From positions 62,001-126,000 of the forward strand of contig NZ_JAJERH010000004.1 of NCBI RefSeq assembly GCF_016919725.2: DNA of 64,000 nucleotides, given 5' to 3'. The position numbers and the translations under genes are program-made. Shown here one piece after another: positions 17,597-26,935 of the stretch. The stretch is from Virgibacillus sp. AGTR. GTDB lineage: Bacteria; Bacillota; Bacilli; Bacillales; Amphibacillaceae. Numbering within the stretch: position 1 is the stretch's first letter; every line of letters starts with the position of its first letter. The notes under the pieces were generated by a model, which saw only the letters and a list, made by a program, of their open reading frames with translations, was not told the origin of the DNA and made no database searches.

Positions 17597-17803
17597 ATGG
17601 TAGACGTAATGGTGGACGCCTTAAAAAACGGAAACGAAATCCGCATCTCAGGTGTCGGTGTATTCCGTCCGGAAAAAACATGTGTCTGCTGCGGACAAAC
17701 CACAAATGTTCAATTCTCATATAGTCGTTCATGGAAAGAAAAGCTCCAACAGAATGACACATTTCTATCCGAAGCGGGCGGTAACGCGACCCGCTTCCGA
17801 TAA
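17597..17803 (+). CDS. Short HU-like or zinc-binding hypothetical protein
   Basis: Protein of 68 residues. The start of the chain (VDALKNGNEIRISGVGVFRP) matches the beta-arm approach of HU/IHF proteins, where L-x-x-G-x-x-V-x-L-x-G-x-G-x-F is conserved. Unlike HU it then has CVCCGQT, a possible metal-binding CxCC. The N-terminal HU helices are missing, the ribosome binding site is poor, and a separate GTG at 17574 opens another frame that stops almost at once. It could be a truncated or frameshifted HU relative. A role is not clear. Confidence 0.4.
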   Translation: MVDVMVDALKNGNEIRISGVGVFRPEKTCVCCGQTTNVQFSYSRSWKEKLQQNDTFLSEAGGNATRFR

Positions 17804-17849
17804 ATAAAGCGAGAATCATTCTAATACGAATCCGAAAGGGGACTTATGT

Positions 17850-19643
17850 ATGTCAATCAAAATCAGAAACCAGAAACCGGCAATTTTGTACCAAGACCCG
17901 TTCGATGTCCTACCGAACATTAACGCAGATAAAAGTGTAGCCGATTATCAAGATAAACTCACTGATCACATTAAAGAGCGCTACATCAAACCAATGTACG
18001 CCCCGATAAATGCCAATCATCCGGTCGTCATCGAGGACAACACAAACGGAAACAAACAGCAAATTGACGAAGATACGCTGTTCAATGGTGTTATGCACCT
18101 ATGGACGAATCCTACGATTGATGTGAACTTGCAAAACCAAATCGGTGAAATTTATCGCCAGGGAATTCAATATCATGCCCAAAACGACTGGTATTTCGAA
18201 GAACAACTTGGAGTCGAAGCAATTACACGCATGAAGCTTCCCGTACCATCACAGAAAGCCGGAAGAATTGTGAAATATTCAGCATCAGTAGATGTCATCC
18301 CGACGGCGAAAGCGTTCCTGGCACAACCTGACGCTGCAGGTGCCATCAACTGGTTTGCCAACATCGCAGCGTATACGCATGATCGTCCGTTTAATAACTA
18401 TTTACTCATGACGGTACAAACCGCGGATGTATTCAACGACATTAAACAGCAGTTGAAAAATTATGTACAAGCGTGGCAAGCACAACAACCAATTACGAAG
18501 GAAGTGAATAAACTTCTTGCCGATTTCGATAAAATCGACCTAACGAGCGACTTGTCAGCAGGATTATTCATGCCGAACGGCGGTGGTGGAAACCCAAGCG
18601 AACAAGATACATTATCGTTCACGCGCATCATCATGTACATCATGAGCCAATATGAGAAAAACACGACAAACCCAGGAGCGCTCACGATTCAACCATCGAA
18701 TTTGCAACAGGTGTACATGCCAGAGAACATCATCATCCTAAATCTGGAGAACTATGCTCATGCCAAAGCGACAGACATCAAGAAGGATTGGGACGTGTTC
18801 GAGAAGGCACTCAACGCCAAGAAAAACCTACGCTTTGTTTCAAACAAAAAGCTAATGACAGCAAAAGCCATCAACCGAAGCATAGGTGGTGGTCAAAAAG
18901 CAACAAGCGCCGATGGTAAAGGGAAATCACTCGAACGTGCAAAAGTACAACCGTTCAGCGGAAAACCAATACCGGCACAACAAATGCTTGCCATGATGAA
19001 ACGTGTGATTGAATCACAGGTCACAAAACAAGTTACGCAAAACACGTATAAAAGTCAGTCTACCTCATACATGCGTCCCAATAGACGAAAACCGGATGAC
19101 ATCAACCTACCAGGCAAACTGACCACAACAATGTATCGTCCAGACATTCATGTCTATCTCGATACATCCGGATCAATTTCCGAATCGCAATATCGGGACG
19201 CCGTAACGAACTTGATTATGCTAACCAAACGCATTAACTGTAACTTATACATCACAAGTTTCAGCCATTATGTTAGCCAGACAAGTCTTCTCAAAACGAA
19301 AGACCGCTCGACATCCCAAATTTACCAACAATTCCTACGTGTTCCGAAAGTCACAGGAGGAACAGACTTTGAGCAGGTATGGCGCAAAATTGACTTGATT
19401 GATGAGTTCAACAAGAAAAACAACTACTCACATCAGATCAACTTCATGATTACTGACTTCGGTTACTCTCTCTCAAGTGGTCACCGTTGGAGTCGAGAAC
19501 AGGCGAGCTTAAAGAATACGTATTATGTGCCTATGTCGATGGACCCGTACGGGTGGAACCATCTTCGTCGATGGGCGAAAGAATTCCGAGAACAGATGAT
19601 AAAGGCGGGCGATTACGGCGTGCGTAAGCGCATGCTTTTATAA
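17850..19643 (+). CDS. VWA-domain protein, partner of the MoxR-like ATPase
   Basis: Protein of 597 residues with GAAAGGGG before the ATG. The C-terminal third is a von Willebrand A domain. The MIDAS motif DTSGS starts at about residue 438 (IHVYLDTSGSISESQYRDAV), with the further T of TGGTDFEQVW and the D of FMITDFG. The long N-terminal part is helical and polar and probably contacts the ATPase and the substrate. MoxR ATPase plus VWA protein pairs are a known two-part chaperone arrangement. No transmembrane segment is seen, so the complex is probably cytoplasmic. Confidence 0.88.
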   Translation: MSIKIRNQKPAILYQDPFDVLPNINADKSVADYQDKLTDHIKERYIKPMYAPINANHPVVIEDNTNGNKQQIDEDTLFNGVMHLWTNPTIDVNLQNQIGEIYRQGIQYHAQNDWYFEEQLGVEAITRMKLPVPSQKAGRIVKYSASVDVIPTAKAFLAQPDAAGAINWFANIAAYTHDRPFNNYLLMTVQTADVFNDIKQQLKNYVQAWQAQQPITKEVNKLLADFDKIDLTSDLSAGLFMPNGGGGNPSEQDTLSFTRIIMYIMSQYEKNTTNPGALTIQPSNLQQVYMPENIIILNLENYAHAKATDIKKDWDVFEKALNAKKNLRFVSNKKLMTAKAINRSIGGGQKATSADGKGKSLERAKVQPFSGKPIPAQQMLAMMKRVIESQVTKQVTQNTYKSQSTSYMRPNRRKPDDINLPGKLTTTMYRPDIHVYLDTSGSISESQYRDAVTNLIMLTKRINCNLYITSFSHYVSQTSLLKTKDRSTSQIYQQFLRVPKVTGGTDFEQVWRKIDLIDEFNKKNNYSHQINFMITDFGYSLSSGHRWSREQASLKNTYYVPMSMDPYGWNHLRRWAKEFREQMIKAGDYGVRKRMLL

Positions 19644-19663
19644 CACCATCTATCAAATACCTA

Positions 19664-19698
19664 AAAGGGAGCGGTGCAGAGTATCCATCGCTCCCTTT
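19664..19698 (+). other. Intergenic hairpin
   Basis: AAAGGGAGCG and CGCTCCCTTT form a perfect 10-bp stem with a 15-base loop after the VWA gene. It is followed by CA rather than a T run. Confidence 0.55.
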
Positions 19699-19770
19699 CA
19701 CCAATAAAATCTATAAAGTTGAAAATCTATTACACCGGAAAAAAACAGACAACAGGGGGTTGCTTATGAA

Positions 19771-20328
19771 ATGGATACAAGAGAGGTGTTACGACCATAT
19801 AAAAAACAACGATTAGGGTTTGAAGGCGTACTGGTTGACGTTATGGAGCCGAATAGACGGAATGGACATACCTACGGTCTAGTATTCGGAAGCATATATG
19901 CACCGAACGAAAATATTGAACTAGACCACGCCGTTATCCAAATGGATATCGCAGATTTCAAGAAAGCTAAATTAAACCTATACACACGTTACTATTTTAC
20001 AGCAGAAATTACCTCGTACTACAAGGCGACGAACATCATGGGAGTTATTGCTCAACGAGAAAATTTCATGCTTCAGAATATCAGCATTCTCAAACTACGA
20101 GAAATGCCTGACTCCAACATAACCCAACCGACGATGTATGTGATGAAACGTATCCACAACATCATGCTATGCAAAGGCAAACTACGCCATACCGAGGAAG
20201 AACTGATCAAGACCGTATTTCATACACCAAACGATGGCTCAGTTGAACGGTTCATCAATGAATGCACTGGAAGTTACCAGCAGGTCAGCATGAACAAACA
20301 CAATATGGAGGAAATCCTTTATACCTAA
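19771..20328 (+). CDS. Hypothetical protein
   Basis: Protein of 185 residues; AGGGGGT lies about 10 bases before the ATG at 19771. The N-terminal half is beta-rich (LGFEGVLVDVMEPNRRNGHT, YYFTAEITSYYKATNIMGVI), suggesting a small barrel such as an OB-like fold. The C-terminal third is helical. No family can be named. It lies between the VWA gene and the Clp-like gene and probably belongs to their unit. Confidence 0.55.
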   Translation: MDTREVLRPYKKQRLGFEGVLVDVMEPNRRNGHTYGLVFGSIYAPNENIELDHAVIQMDIADFKKAKLNLYTRYYFTAEITSYYKATNIMGVIAQRENFMLQNISILKLREMPDSNITQPTMYVMKRIHNIMLCKGKLRHTEEELIKTVFHTPNDGSVERFINECTGSYQQVSMNKHNMEEILYT

Positions 20329-20430
20329 ACCAGAAAAGCACGAACTGCCTAGTACCATCCGTTATAAAATTAACGAAAAAAATTGCGGAGCACATCAGGC
20401 TAAACACAAAAAATCAGAGGAGTGTTGAAG

Positions 20431-22404
20431 ATGGAAAATACAACAACTATCAAAATGGGAAAAGACGATACCTTACGCATGGCATCGATCCATGATTTTG
20501 GAAAAAACGACAACAAGGGAAACGGTAGTGCTTCCGGTACAAGCTCAAACGCACCCAATGCGGCTGCAACAGTCACGCAGGTTCCTTCCAAATCAAATGG
20601 AAATGGTCAGGAAGACGGAGATATGGACTTACTTGTCAATTACAATGAACTTGCCAAAAAAGGCGAATTCTCCGAAGCCCTATTTCGTGACGTCCAAATC
20701 ATGCAGGTCTTGAGTGTGCTCGCTTCCAAGAATAAACCGAACGCTCTACTTACAGGGGACGCCGGTGTTGGAAAGACACAAATTGTCGAGGAGATTGCCC
20801 GTCGTCTGGTTGATGACGATCCAATTGTAAATGGCATACTGAAAGGCGTCACGCTGTATGAGTTACCTCTAGGGAAAATAGTCAGCGGTTCGAGCTTCGT
20901 CGGTCAATTAGAGGAAAAACTCTATCAAATTATAGACTTCGCACAAAATCCGAAGAATAAAGCCATCATTTTCATTGATGAAATCCATCAGATTATGGGA
21001 TCTTCGGAATCAAACCCAACTTATAACAAACTCGCACAAATTTTGAAACCAGCTCTTGGTCGCGGACATTTGCGCGTCATTGGGGCGACAACGACCCAAG
21101 AAGCTGTCACGTTCCTAAGTGACCCGGCATTCTCACGCCGTTGGTCAGAAGTGCAAGTTCCGGAATTAAGCCCGGAGCAAACTGCAGAAATCGTCCTGAA
21201 CATCCGTAACGCCTTCCAGAAACATCATAATGTGATTCTGCCAGACAACGTGATCGAACAGGCAGTTGCCATCGGAGACGAATTCAAGCAATACGGATCC
21301 CACCGACCGGACTCAACAATTACATTGATTGACAAAGCGATGGCGGACGCCCGCATTAAGCGTATCAAACTACAGGAGGAAGCGAAAAGCAATCCGAGCC
21401 TACAATACATCATTACAGCGCAGCCTCGTCCTGTGATTAACGTCAAACAGTTAAAACAATCAGCACTGTCGCTTCTCACTGGTGATGAACAAATGTTCGA
21501 ACAGAACGCCGACCTGCTTGAAAACAAACTGGATACCCAAATTATCGGACAGGAAACGGCAAAAACAGCCGTCGTAGACGCTGTCAAACGTCTGGGTCTG
21601 CGCCTTATCAAACGCAAACGGCCTGTAAGCTTCTTGTTCGCCGGACCATCCGGAACCGGAAAAACCGAAATTGCCAAGCAAATGACCGAAGCGGTCTTCG
21701 GTTCTAAAGAGCGCATGGTGTATATCAATATGTCCGAATTCTCGAATTCAGCATCCATGACACGCATCATCGGCTCATCTGCCGGATATGTTGGTAGCGA
21801 CTCCAAACAGGAGCTACCGTTCGATACACTGGAAAATAATCCGTATCAGGTCGTATTACTAGATGAATTCGAAAAGGCGCACACCGAAGTACAGCGCTTC
21901 TTCATGCAGGCGCTCGATGAAGGAACCGTGAAGACAAACCGTAACAAAGAAATCGACTTCTCCCGTACAATCATCATTGCAACGACCAACGCTGGTGTTA
22001 TCGACTTAACAAAACGTTCCGTTGGCTTTATGCAAGAAGAAGAACCAGAACGTTCCAACGAAGATATTATCCGTATACTACAAGCATCATTCGATACGGA
22101 ACTTTTGAATCGCTTCGAGAAACTCATCGCCTTTACACCAATTAAGAAAGAGGATTACACAAAGATCCTGGCAGTCAAATACAACGAGCTAATTGAAGAA
22201 GCACAAACGAACCGAAAAGATCTACTTCTCACACCAGATCATATCGACATTGATCAGGCACTTCAAAACGACAAACTGTGTGAATTAGCTGAGCAATCTT
22301 ATACGCCAGCGTCCAATGGGCGTCCGGCCGAAAGAACGATTCGTGAATACATTGAAAACACCATTATGGAAGATACAAACGTCACACAATTTGATTTGCT
22401 GTAA
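20431..22404 (+). CDS. Clp-like double AAA+ unfoldase
   Basis: Protein of 657 residues; AGAGGAG precedes the ATG at 20431. After a disordered Gly/Ser/Asn-rich N-terminus (about 1-65) there are two AAA+ domains. Walker A is GDAGVGKT near 109 with Walker B IIFIDEIH near 170. The second Walker A is GPSGTGKT near 405 with Walker B VVLLDEFEKAH near 474, followed by a ClpB-type small D2 domain. It lacks the Clp N-domain and the ClpB coiled-coil M domain and shows no IGF/L-type ClpP loop that I can identify. Known Clp proteins thread proteins; here the client is unknown. It is the longer-N-terminus counterpart of the Clp-like protein at 55658-57565. Confidence 0.88.
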   Translation: MENTTTIKMGKDDTLRMASIHDFGKNDNKGNGSASGTSSNAPNAAATVTQVPSKSNGNGQEDGDMDLLVNYNELAKKGEFSEALFRDVQIMQVLSVLASKNKPNALLTGDAGVGKTQIVEEIARRLVDDDPIVNGILKGVTLYELPLGKIVSGSSFVGQLEEKLYQIIDFAQNPKNKAIIFIDEIHQIMGSSESNPTYNKLAQILKPALGRGHLRVIGATTTQEAVTFLSDPAFSRRWSEVQVPELSPEQTAEIVLNIRNAFQKHHNVILPDNVIEQAVAIGDEFKQYGSHRPDSTITLIDKAMADARIKRIKLQEEAKSNPSLQYIITAQPRPVINVKQLKQSALSLLTGDEQMFEQNADLLENKLDTQIIGQETAKTAVVDAVKRLGLRLIKRKRPVSFLFAGPSGTGKTEIAKQMTEAVFGSKERMVYINMSEFSNSASMTRIIGSSAGYVGSDSKQELPFDTLENNPYQVVLLDEFEKAHTEVQRFFMQALDEGTVKTNRNKEIDFSRTIIIATTNAGVIDLTKRSVGFMQEEEPERSNEDIIRILQASFDTELLNRFEKLIAFTPIKKEDYTKILAVKYNELIEEAQTNRKDLLLTPDHIDIDQALQNDKLCELAEQSYTPASNGRPAERTIREYIENTIMEDTNVTQFDLL

Positions 22405-22457
22405 AACCTGAATACCTTCCCTAACGACAAACCAAAGCGATTTGTCATAGGACACAC

Positions 22458-22490
22458 GGCCATGTGTACCCATTTATCGTACACATGGCC
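22458..22490 (+). other. Strong intergenic hairpin without T tract
   Basis: GGCCATGTGTAC and GTACACATGGCC form a perfect 12-bp stem with a 9-base loop between the Clp-like and UvrD-like genes. An AATTAAC follows, not a T run, so mRNA protection or processing is more likely than termination. Confidence 0.6.
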
Positions 22491-22543
22491 AATTAACTAT
22501 ACAGAGATTAAAATCTAAAATCAAAACGAAAGAGGGTATAAAT

Positions 22544-25500
22544 ATGCCAATTACAATCGATACGACGTCTGATAATCTGAATGAACAGATACAACAAGTG
22601 AACAACAGCATCGCTTTGAATAAACAAGTAGACGCAAAATATTTTTCGAAAAATATGACCGGAAACGGTAAACGCAAAACCGGCCTGTTCTCCGTGGATA
22701 ACGATACGATTAATACGTTTATTAAAGAAAGCCGTCGCCTTCTGGGGAATGTAGCTTTAAACGAAGCCGCCTATAAGAATATGGATCGCCACGAACAGCA
22801 GACGTTCGGTAACTTCTTTCACCAGAGTACAAAGGAAAAAGAAACAGAATTCAAGAAATTTGAAAACAACCTAACTACAATGGTTCCACCAATCATGTTG
22901 CTTCCGATTTTATCGGCGAGAACACCTGCGGCGCTGTCCTTCCCGAAAAATATTGGGATGTACAACTTGAATGCACTAGAGACAACTTGGGAGAAAATCA
23001 CAAGCGGAACAATCGATGGAAAACCTGCGACAACTTATGCAAAACCGGTTGTGCAGTCCATGCGTCTGTACTCCCGTGAGAAGAAACACCAATTGAAATC
23101 CGGTCACGTCAGCACGGAATCACAAGTGTCCGGGCAACCTGATATCTATGTACTATTTGCAACAGTACTTGACAACATGGACAAAGACGGCGACATGATT
23201 TTTGCCAATGAGCGTATTAATGGCGGACGCTCTGTCACTAGGAACCAAGGTGTTGTTACACTTACAAGGCTTGAGGAAAAATCTATAACCCAATATAACT
23301 ACACCAAATTAAACGAACAACTAAGCGATCACCTGGGTAAAGTTATAGGTAACACACAGGTCAACATCCCGGGAATTACCGACCATCAGCTATCTCTTGT
23401 AATCGGCGACCAATCTATGAGTGATTTGATGAAATCGCAAGCAATGACTATCACTCACCAAGCTAAAGAAACATTGCTTACGTTTGTAAAGGCTTTCGCT
23501 GCACGCATGAAAGAATTGCAAAATAAAAAGATTAAATATCCAAGCGTGCAGAAACAGCTAAATAATGCCCTTATCACGTTTGTCCAGCACATTGATTTAT
23601 TAAACGACATAGAAGACAACCTGATTACGACGGATCTCTTGGCATCGATTTATCAGACACTGAAAGAGAACTTGGGTGACCAACGTACGATTAATAACAT
23701 CGCCCGCCATAGCCTGCGTTTATTGTTGTCTCAACGCCTGCATGAACTGGAAGAAATCCGTGACAGCAACGGATTGTACCAATTTGACCCGAAAGACCAA
23801 CAGGTTAGCCAAGCCATGCAACAAAATCCGAATTATTCGACGCAGCAAAAGCGTATCGTTACGACGACTGACCCACTTGTTATTGGTCAAGCTGGTGCAG
23901 GTTCTGGTAAGTCTCACACGCTCATCGGACGGATTAACTACCTGAAAGATCAGGGAGAAAACTTGAGCAAGGTACTCGTCTTGAGCTTTACGAATGTCGC
24001 GGCAATTAACATTACCAACCGTTTTCCAGGTGTACGGTCTGAAACACTTGCGAATATGTTCCATACGATTTATTCAGCAACGTATCCGGCACAAAGCCTG
24101 TCTCAGCCGTCAACAGTCGCCAATTCTATCCGCTTACTTAATCCAGCAAGCCAATATTTCCAAGACATGGGGCTGGATGCAGCGGAGCTAAAAGAGTTTA
24201 TCGACAATTTCGCAATGAGGCTCGAACAATTCGACCAAACCGGATTCAAACGTGTGAACCTGCAACAAGAACTGAAACGTTTATCCAATCTTGTCGAAGG
24301 AAACCTAGATATGTGCGCCCATGTCTTAGACGCCGTCGAGCAGACAACGCTTGAACTTGAGCCAATTATTATTCATCATAAATTGCTTCAGGGTGGAGAT
24401 GATTTGAACATTCCAGACGCGTATCAGAACCTAAACTACATCATCACAGATGAATCGCAGGACATCTCAACGTTCGAATACATCTTGCTATTGGAACTGA
24501 CGATCCACTATCGTTCCCAGCTTTTGATTATTGGTGACGGTTCGCAAACATTGTATGAATTCCGTAATTCTGACCCGCGATACATGAACGCACTAGAAGC
24601 ATCAAACGTATTTACCAGCCATAAGCTGGAAACGAATTATCGTTCCAACGAAGAAATCCTGATGTTTGCTAACCAGTTCTTGCAGGTCATCGACGCGAAT
24701 AAATACGCCAACATCCAGCTCAAATCGTCCAATTTCAGCTCGCCGACTGAACAGTCTGTGCGTGACACCATCACCATTGGTAACAATGAAATTGAAAGCA
24801 GTACGTTGAAGGACTATACGGAAGGCTTAAAGAACTATTTACAGCATGACGACGACTTCAAAAAGTGGTTTATTGATCGTGTGAAGAAAGGTGAACAAGT
24901 TGCCATCATGGGGTGGACACGAAAAGAGGTTGTGGAGGCAGGAGAGGTTATCGAAGCCATGTTGAAAGATCATCAACTCGGCCACATCGAGATTACCAAC
25001 ATCATGTCAAATAACGAGCGACCAATGACATTGTTGTCACGTTTCGCACGAGCGAAAGCAGAGACGTTACGTTCTCTCGACCCAACGCACCAGCACTACC
25101 TGCAAGAAATTGAACGTCACGCCGATCAGTTTGTGCATAAGAATTTCAAACGATCATCTGGCAAACAGACGACATTTTATTATGACTTTATTATGAGAAA
25201 TATAAAAACCGTCGTACAAAGTAATGAATGGAACGCATGGATTATCGACTACCGCAAAGGGAACATCAACAAACACCAAATTGGCAGTTTTCTGATTCAA
25301 CAACTATTGCGTCTGGAAACACGCAAGAACGCGATGGATCAGTTCCTGCGCAAACAAAAAGACGTGCCAAACTACGACCAATGTCCGATCATTCTGTCTA
25401 CCATTCATGGGACAAAAGGGCTGGAATTCGATCACACTGTCGTATTGTTCAATGAAGCGAAACGTGGCGCAACGTCACAAGAATCCATGCGGATGATGTT

Positions 25501-25684
25501 TGTGGCATTATCACGCGCAAAAAAGTCTGAGTATATTATCAATTCACACCGCGCATCAAAAATGCGCTCGGTGTCGGACACGCACGCGAGTATGTTCCAG
25601 ACACCAATCAGCAGTGCGTATCTCCGCACGTTGAACGACGTAAAAAAGACAAATCAAGCCCAACCAGAGGTAGCAACACCATAA
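22544..25684 (+). CDS. UvrD/Rep-like SF1A helicase with large novel N-terminus
   Basis: Protein of 1046 residues with AAAGAGGG before the ATG. The helicase core occupies about residues 425-1040: Walker A GQAGAGSGKS near 447, motif Ia LVLSFTNVAA, motif II DESQD near 635, motif III GDGSQTLYEFR, then ILSTIHGTKGLEFD (motif V) and MMFVALSRAK (motif VI). The first 420 residues have no recognised domain and are mostly helical; UvrD and Rep, about 700 residues long, lack such an extension. It may give plasmid-specific recruitment to replication or to the transferred strand. It is the last gene of the ATPase block and ends in a strong terminator. Confidence 0.9.
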   Translation: MPITIDTTSDNLNEQIQQVNNSIALNKQVDAKYFSKNMTGNGKRKTGLFSVDNDTINTFIKESRRLLGNVALNEAAYKNMDRHEQQTFGNFFHQSTKEKETEFKKFENNLTTMVPPIMLLPILSARTPAALSFPKNIGMYNLNALETTWEKITSGTIDGKPATTYAKPVVQSMRLYSREKKHQLKSGHVSTESQVSGQPDIYVLFATVLDNMDKDGDMIFANERINGGRSVTRNQGVVTLTRLEEKSITQYNYTKLNEQLSDHLGKVIGNTQVNIPGITDHQLSLVIGDQSMSDLMKSQAMTITHQAKETLLTFVKAFAARMKELQNKKIKYPSVQKQLNNALITFVQHIDLLNDIEDNLITTDLLASIYQTLKENLGDQRTINNIARHSLRLLLSQRLHELEEIRDSNGLYQFDPKDQQVSQAMQQNPNYSTQQKRIVTTTDPLVIGQAGAGSGKSHTLIGRINYLKDQGENLSKVLVLSFTNVAAINITNRFPGVRSETLANMFHTIYSATYPAQSLSQPSTVANSIRLLNPASQYFQDMGLDAAELKEFIDNFAMRLEQFDQTGFKRVNLQQELKRLSNLVEGNLDMCAHVLDAVEQTTLELEPIIIHHKLLQGGDDLNIPDAYQNLNYIITDESQDISTFEYILLLELTIHYRSQLLIIGDGSQTLYEFRNSDPRYMNALEASNVFTSHKLETNYRSNEEILMFANQFLQVIDANKYANIQLKSSNFSSPTEQSVRDTITIGNNEIESSTLKDYTEGLKNYLQHDDDFKKWFIDRVKKGEQVAIMGWTRKEVVEAGEVIEAMLKDHQLGHIEITNIMSNNERPMTLLSRFARAKAETLRSLDPTHQHYLQEIERHADQFVHKNFKRSSGKQTTFYYDFIMRNIKTVVQSNEWNAWIIDYRKGNINKHQIGSFLIQQLLRLETRKNAMDQFLRKQKDVPNYDQCPIILSTIHGTKGLEFDHTVVLFNEAKRGATSQESMRMMFVALSRAKKSEYIINSHRASKMRSVSDTHASMFQTPISSAYLRTLNDVKKTNQAQPEVATP

Positions 25685-25700
25685 TGATGAACTGATAAAC

Positions 25701-25740
25701 GACCTCCAGACCCTAATGGGTGTTTGGAGGTCTTTTTTTA
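25701..25740 (+). terminator. Strong intrinsic terminator
   Basis: GACCTCCA and TGGAGGTC with an inner CCC/GGG stem are followed by TTTTTTT. It closes the block 15.7-25.7 kb. Confidence 0.9.
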
Positions 25741-25795
25741 TGAACGGTTCCTAATTAACATTGCATTGCAAAAATAAATGAAAGAGGGATGTAAT

Positions 25796-26089
25796 ATGAA
25801 GGTGAAACGAAAAAACTTATTACTAAATGATTGTACGATTGAAGATACAACGAGAAAATCCATCGATAGAACATTAACAAGCGAGATCAATTCAATGTGC
25901 AATGTTCTTATCAGTGAAGGTTTAGCTCAACATAGAGACGAAGCTCGCATACTAATCGCAAATGCCTTAGAAAATCACGCGGTTCAAGAAGAAATCATCA
26001 GAATTACAAAACACAGAATCGATCATGGTCATATCGGCTTTGGCGGATACGAAGATTCCCCGTTTTACAGAAACGTAAATTTCGATTAA
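25796..26089 (+). CDS. Hypothetical protein
   Basis: Protein of 97 residues. The ATG at 25796 is preferred to that at 25778 because AGAGGGATG lies just upstream of it. It is mostly helical and polar (SEINSMCNVLISEGLAQHRD, NHAVQEEIIRITKHRIDHGH) and ends in a Gly/Tyr/Phe-rich tail. Not recognised. It is the first gene of the AT-rich accessory segment. Confidence 0.55.
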   Translation: MKVKRKNLLLNDCTIEDTTRKSIDRTLTSEINSMCNVLISEGLAQHRDEARILIANALENHAVQEEIIRITKHRIDHGHIGFGGYEDSPFYRNVNFD

Positions 26090-26159
26090 GAAACATTTAA
26101 TAAGCAACTTCTAACACAAACATTTTTTGAACGCATGGTTTCAAAAAATGTAAATAAAG

Positions 26160-26650
26160 TACCATGAAAGACGTTCCGTATTTCGATTCAATGCCAAGAG
26201 GGTTTGAGTGTAGCGAATTTGTCAACTCCTTAAATTCCCTACGCTGTCGCTTCGGTCAGACATTTACCGTTGACAAACGCCATACAGGGCGATTCTATCG
26301 TTTTTTAGTAGTCGTCCCTAGTAGTTTACCCCTTGAAAGCCAAAAGTAGTGCCTGTATGGCTCTTATTTTGCTTTCTATGGCTAAAGATCGTCACCCCCT
26401 CCTTATCAGGTTGAGAGAGTGAAGGCTAGGGGTGTGGGGGCTAGCCCCCACAAAACGTCTCTTAAATCTAGCAAAAGGCAGATATTTAGAGCGATTGCAC
26501 TGGCGGTTTTGCGGGCTACACTATATTAGCGAACGACCGGTAACTTATGTTGTCCTTATCAGTATATCGGTCGTTCGGCGAAGCCCCCGAAGCCCGCAAA
26601 ATTGCATGGAGCAAAGCCCTTTGATTAAGAAGAGAGCTATTTTCAAGATA
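26160..26650. other. Non-coding, highly palindromic segment (origin-like)
   Basis: No convincing gene. Visible structures: GCCATACAGG/CCTGTATGGC separated by about 60 bases (26279-26358); the perfect 20-base palindrome TGTGGGGGCTAGCCCCCACA (26433-26452); and a nested pair with outer arms TTTTGCGGGCT/AGCCCGCAAAA (26507-26517 and 26591-26601) enclosing CGAACGACCG/CGGTCGTTCG (26530-26539 and 26568-26577). Nested hairpins in a short non-coding stretch are typical of single-strand origins of rolling-circle plasmids or of oriT. Which one, if any, cannot be decided here. Confidence 0.45.
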
Positions 26651-26720
26651 AGAAAAAACAGAAAAAAACTATCAAGACTATAAAACTAATCTTAAAAAAA
26701 TAATCTCACAAAAATAATAA

Positions 26721-26852
26721 CCAAAGAGAATAAAAAAAGCTATTAAAGATCTTGGTGGAAATCTAAATAAAGACTTACAAGATGCATTACTAGATTTTGC
26801 GGGAATAACTGTAATAACTGCTATTACAGCAAACTGTACTTCTGCAACGTAA
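26721..26852 (+). pseudogene. Short peptide remnant, possibly bacteriocin-like
   Basis: Forty-three open codons after a TAA, with no start codon. The peptide reads as a charged leader-like part (KKAIKDLGGNLNKDLQDALL) followed by a hydrophobic, Thr/Ile-rich end with one Cys (ITVITAITANCTSAT). The GG and the Thr/Ser/Cys-rich end recall lanthipeptide precursors, but the match is weak and no modification genes are nearby. It directly precedes the group II intron remnant. Confidence 0.2.
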
Positions 26853-26867
26853 TCGAATAGAGGGAAA

Positions 26868-26935
26868 AGTTAAGTAACTTTTCGCCCCTCTCAAACCATC
26901 GTATGTACGGATCCGTATACGGCGGTTCAATAGTT
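26868..26935 (-). mobile_element. Group II intron 3' remnant (domain V-like)
   Basis: Read on the minus strand, this holds AACCGCCGTATACGGATCC followed by GTACATACGATGGTTTGAGA, the folded hairpin typical of domain V of bacterial group II introns. No reverse transcriptase and no 5' intron sequence lie nearby, so only the 3' end is left. It differs from the two intact group II introns at 44-50 kb. Confidence 0.55.

Noticed and set aside
26164-26683. Short open frames across the palindromic region
   Set aside because: No ribosome binding sites, and they run through palindromes; the region looks structural, not coding.
26721-26852. Lanthipeptide precursor
   Set aside because: No start codon, only one Cys, and no modification or transport genes nearby; kept only as a low-confidence remnant.
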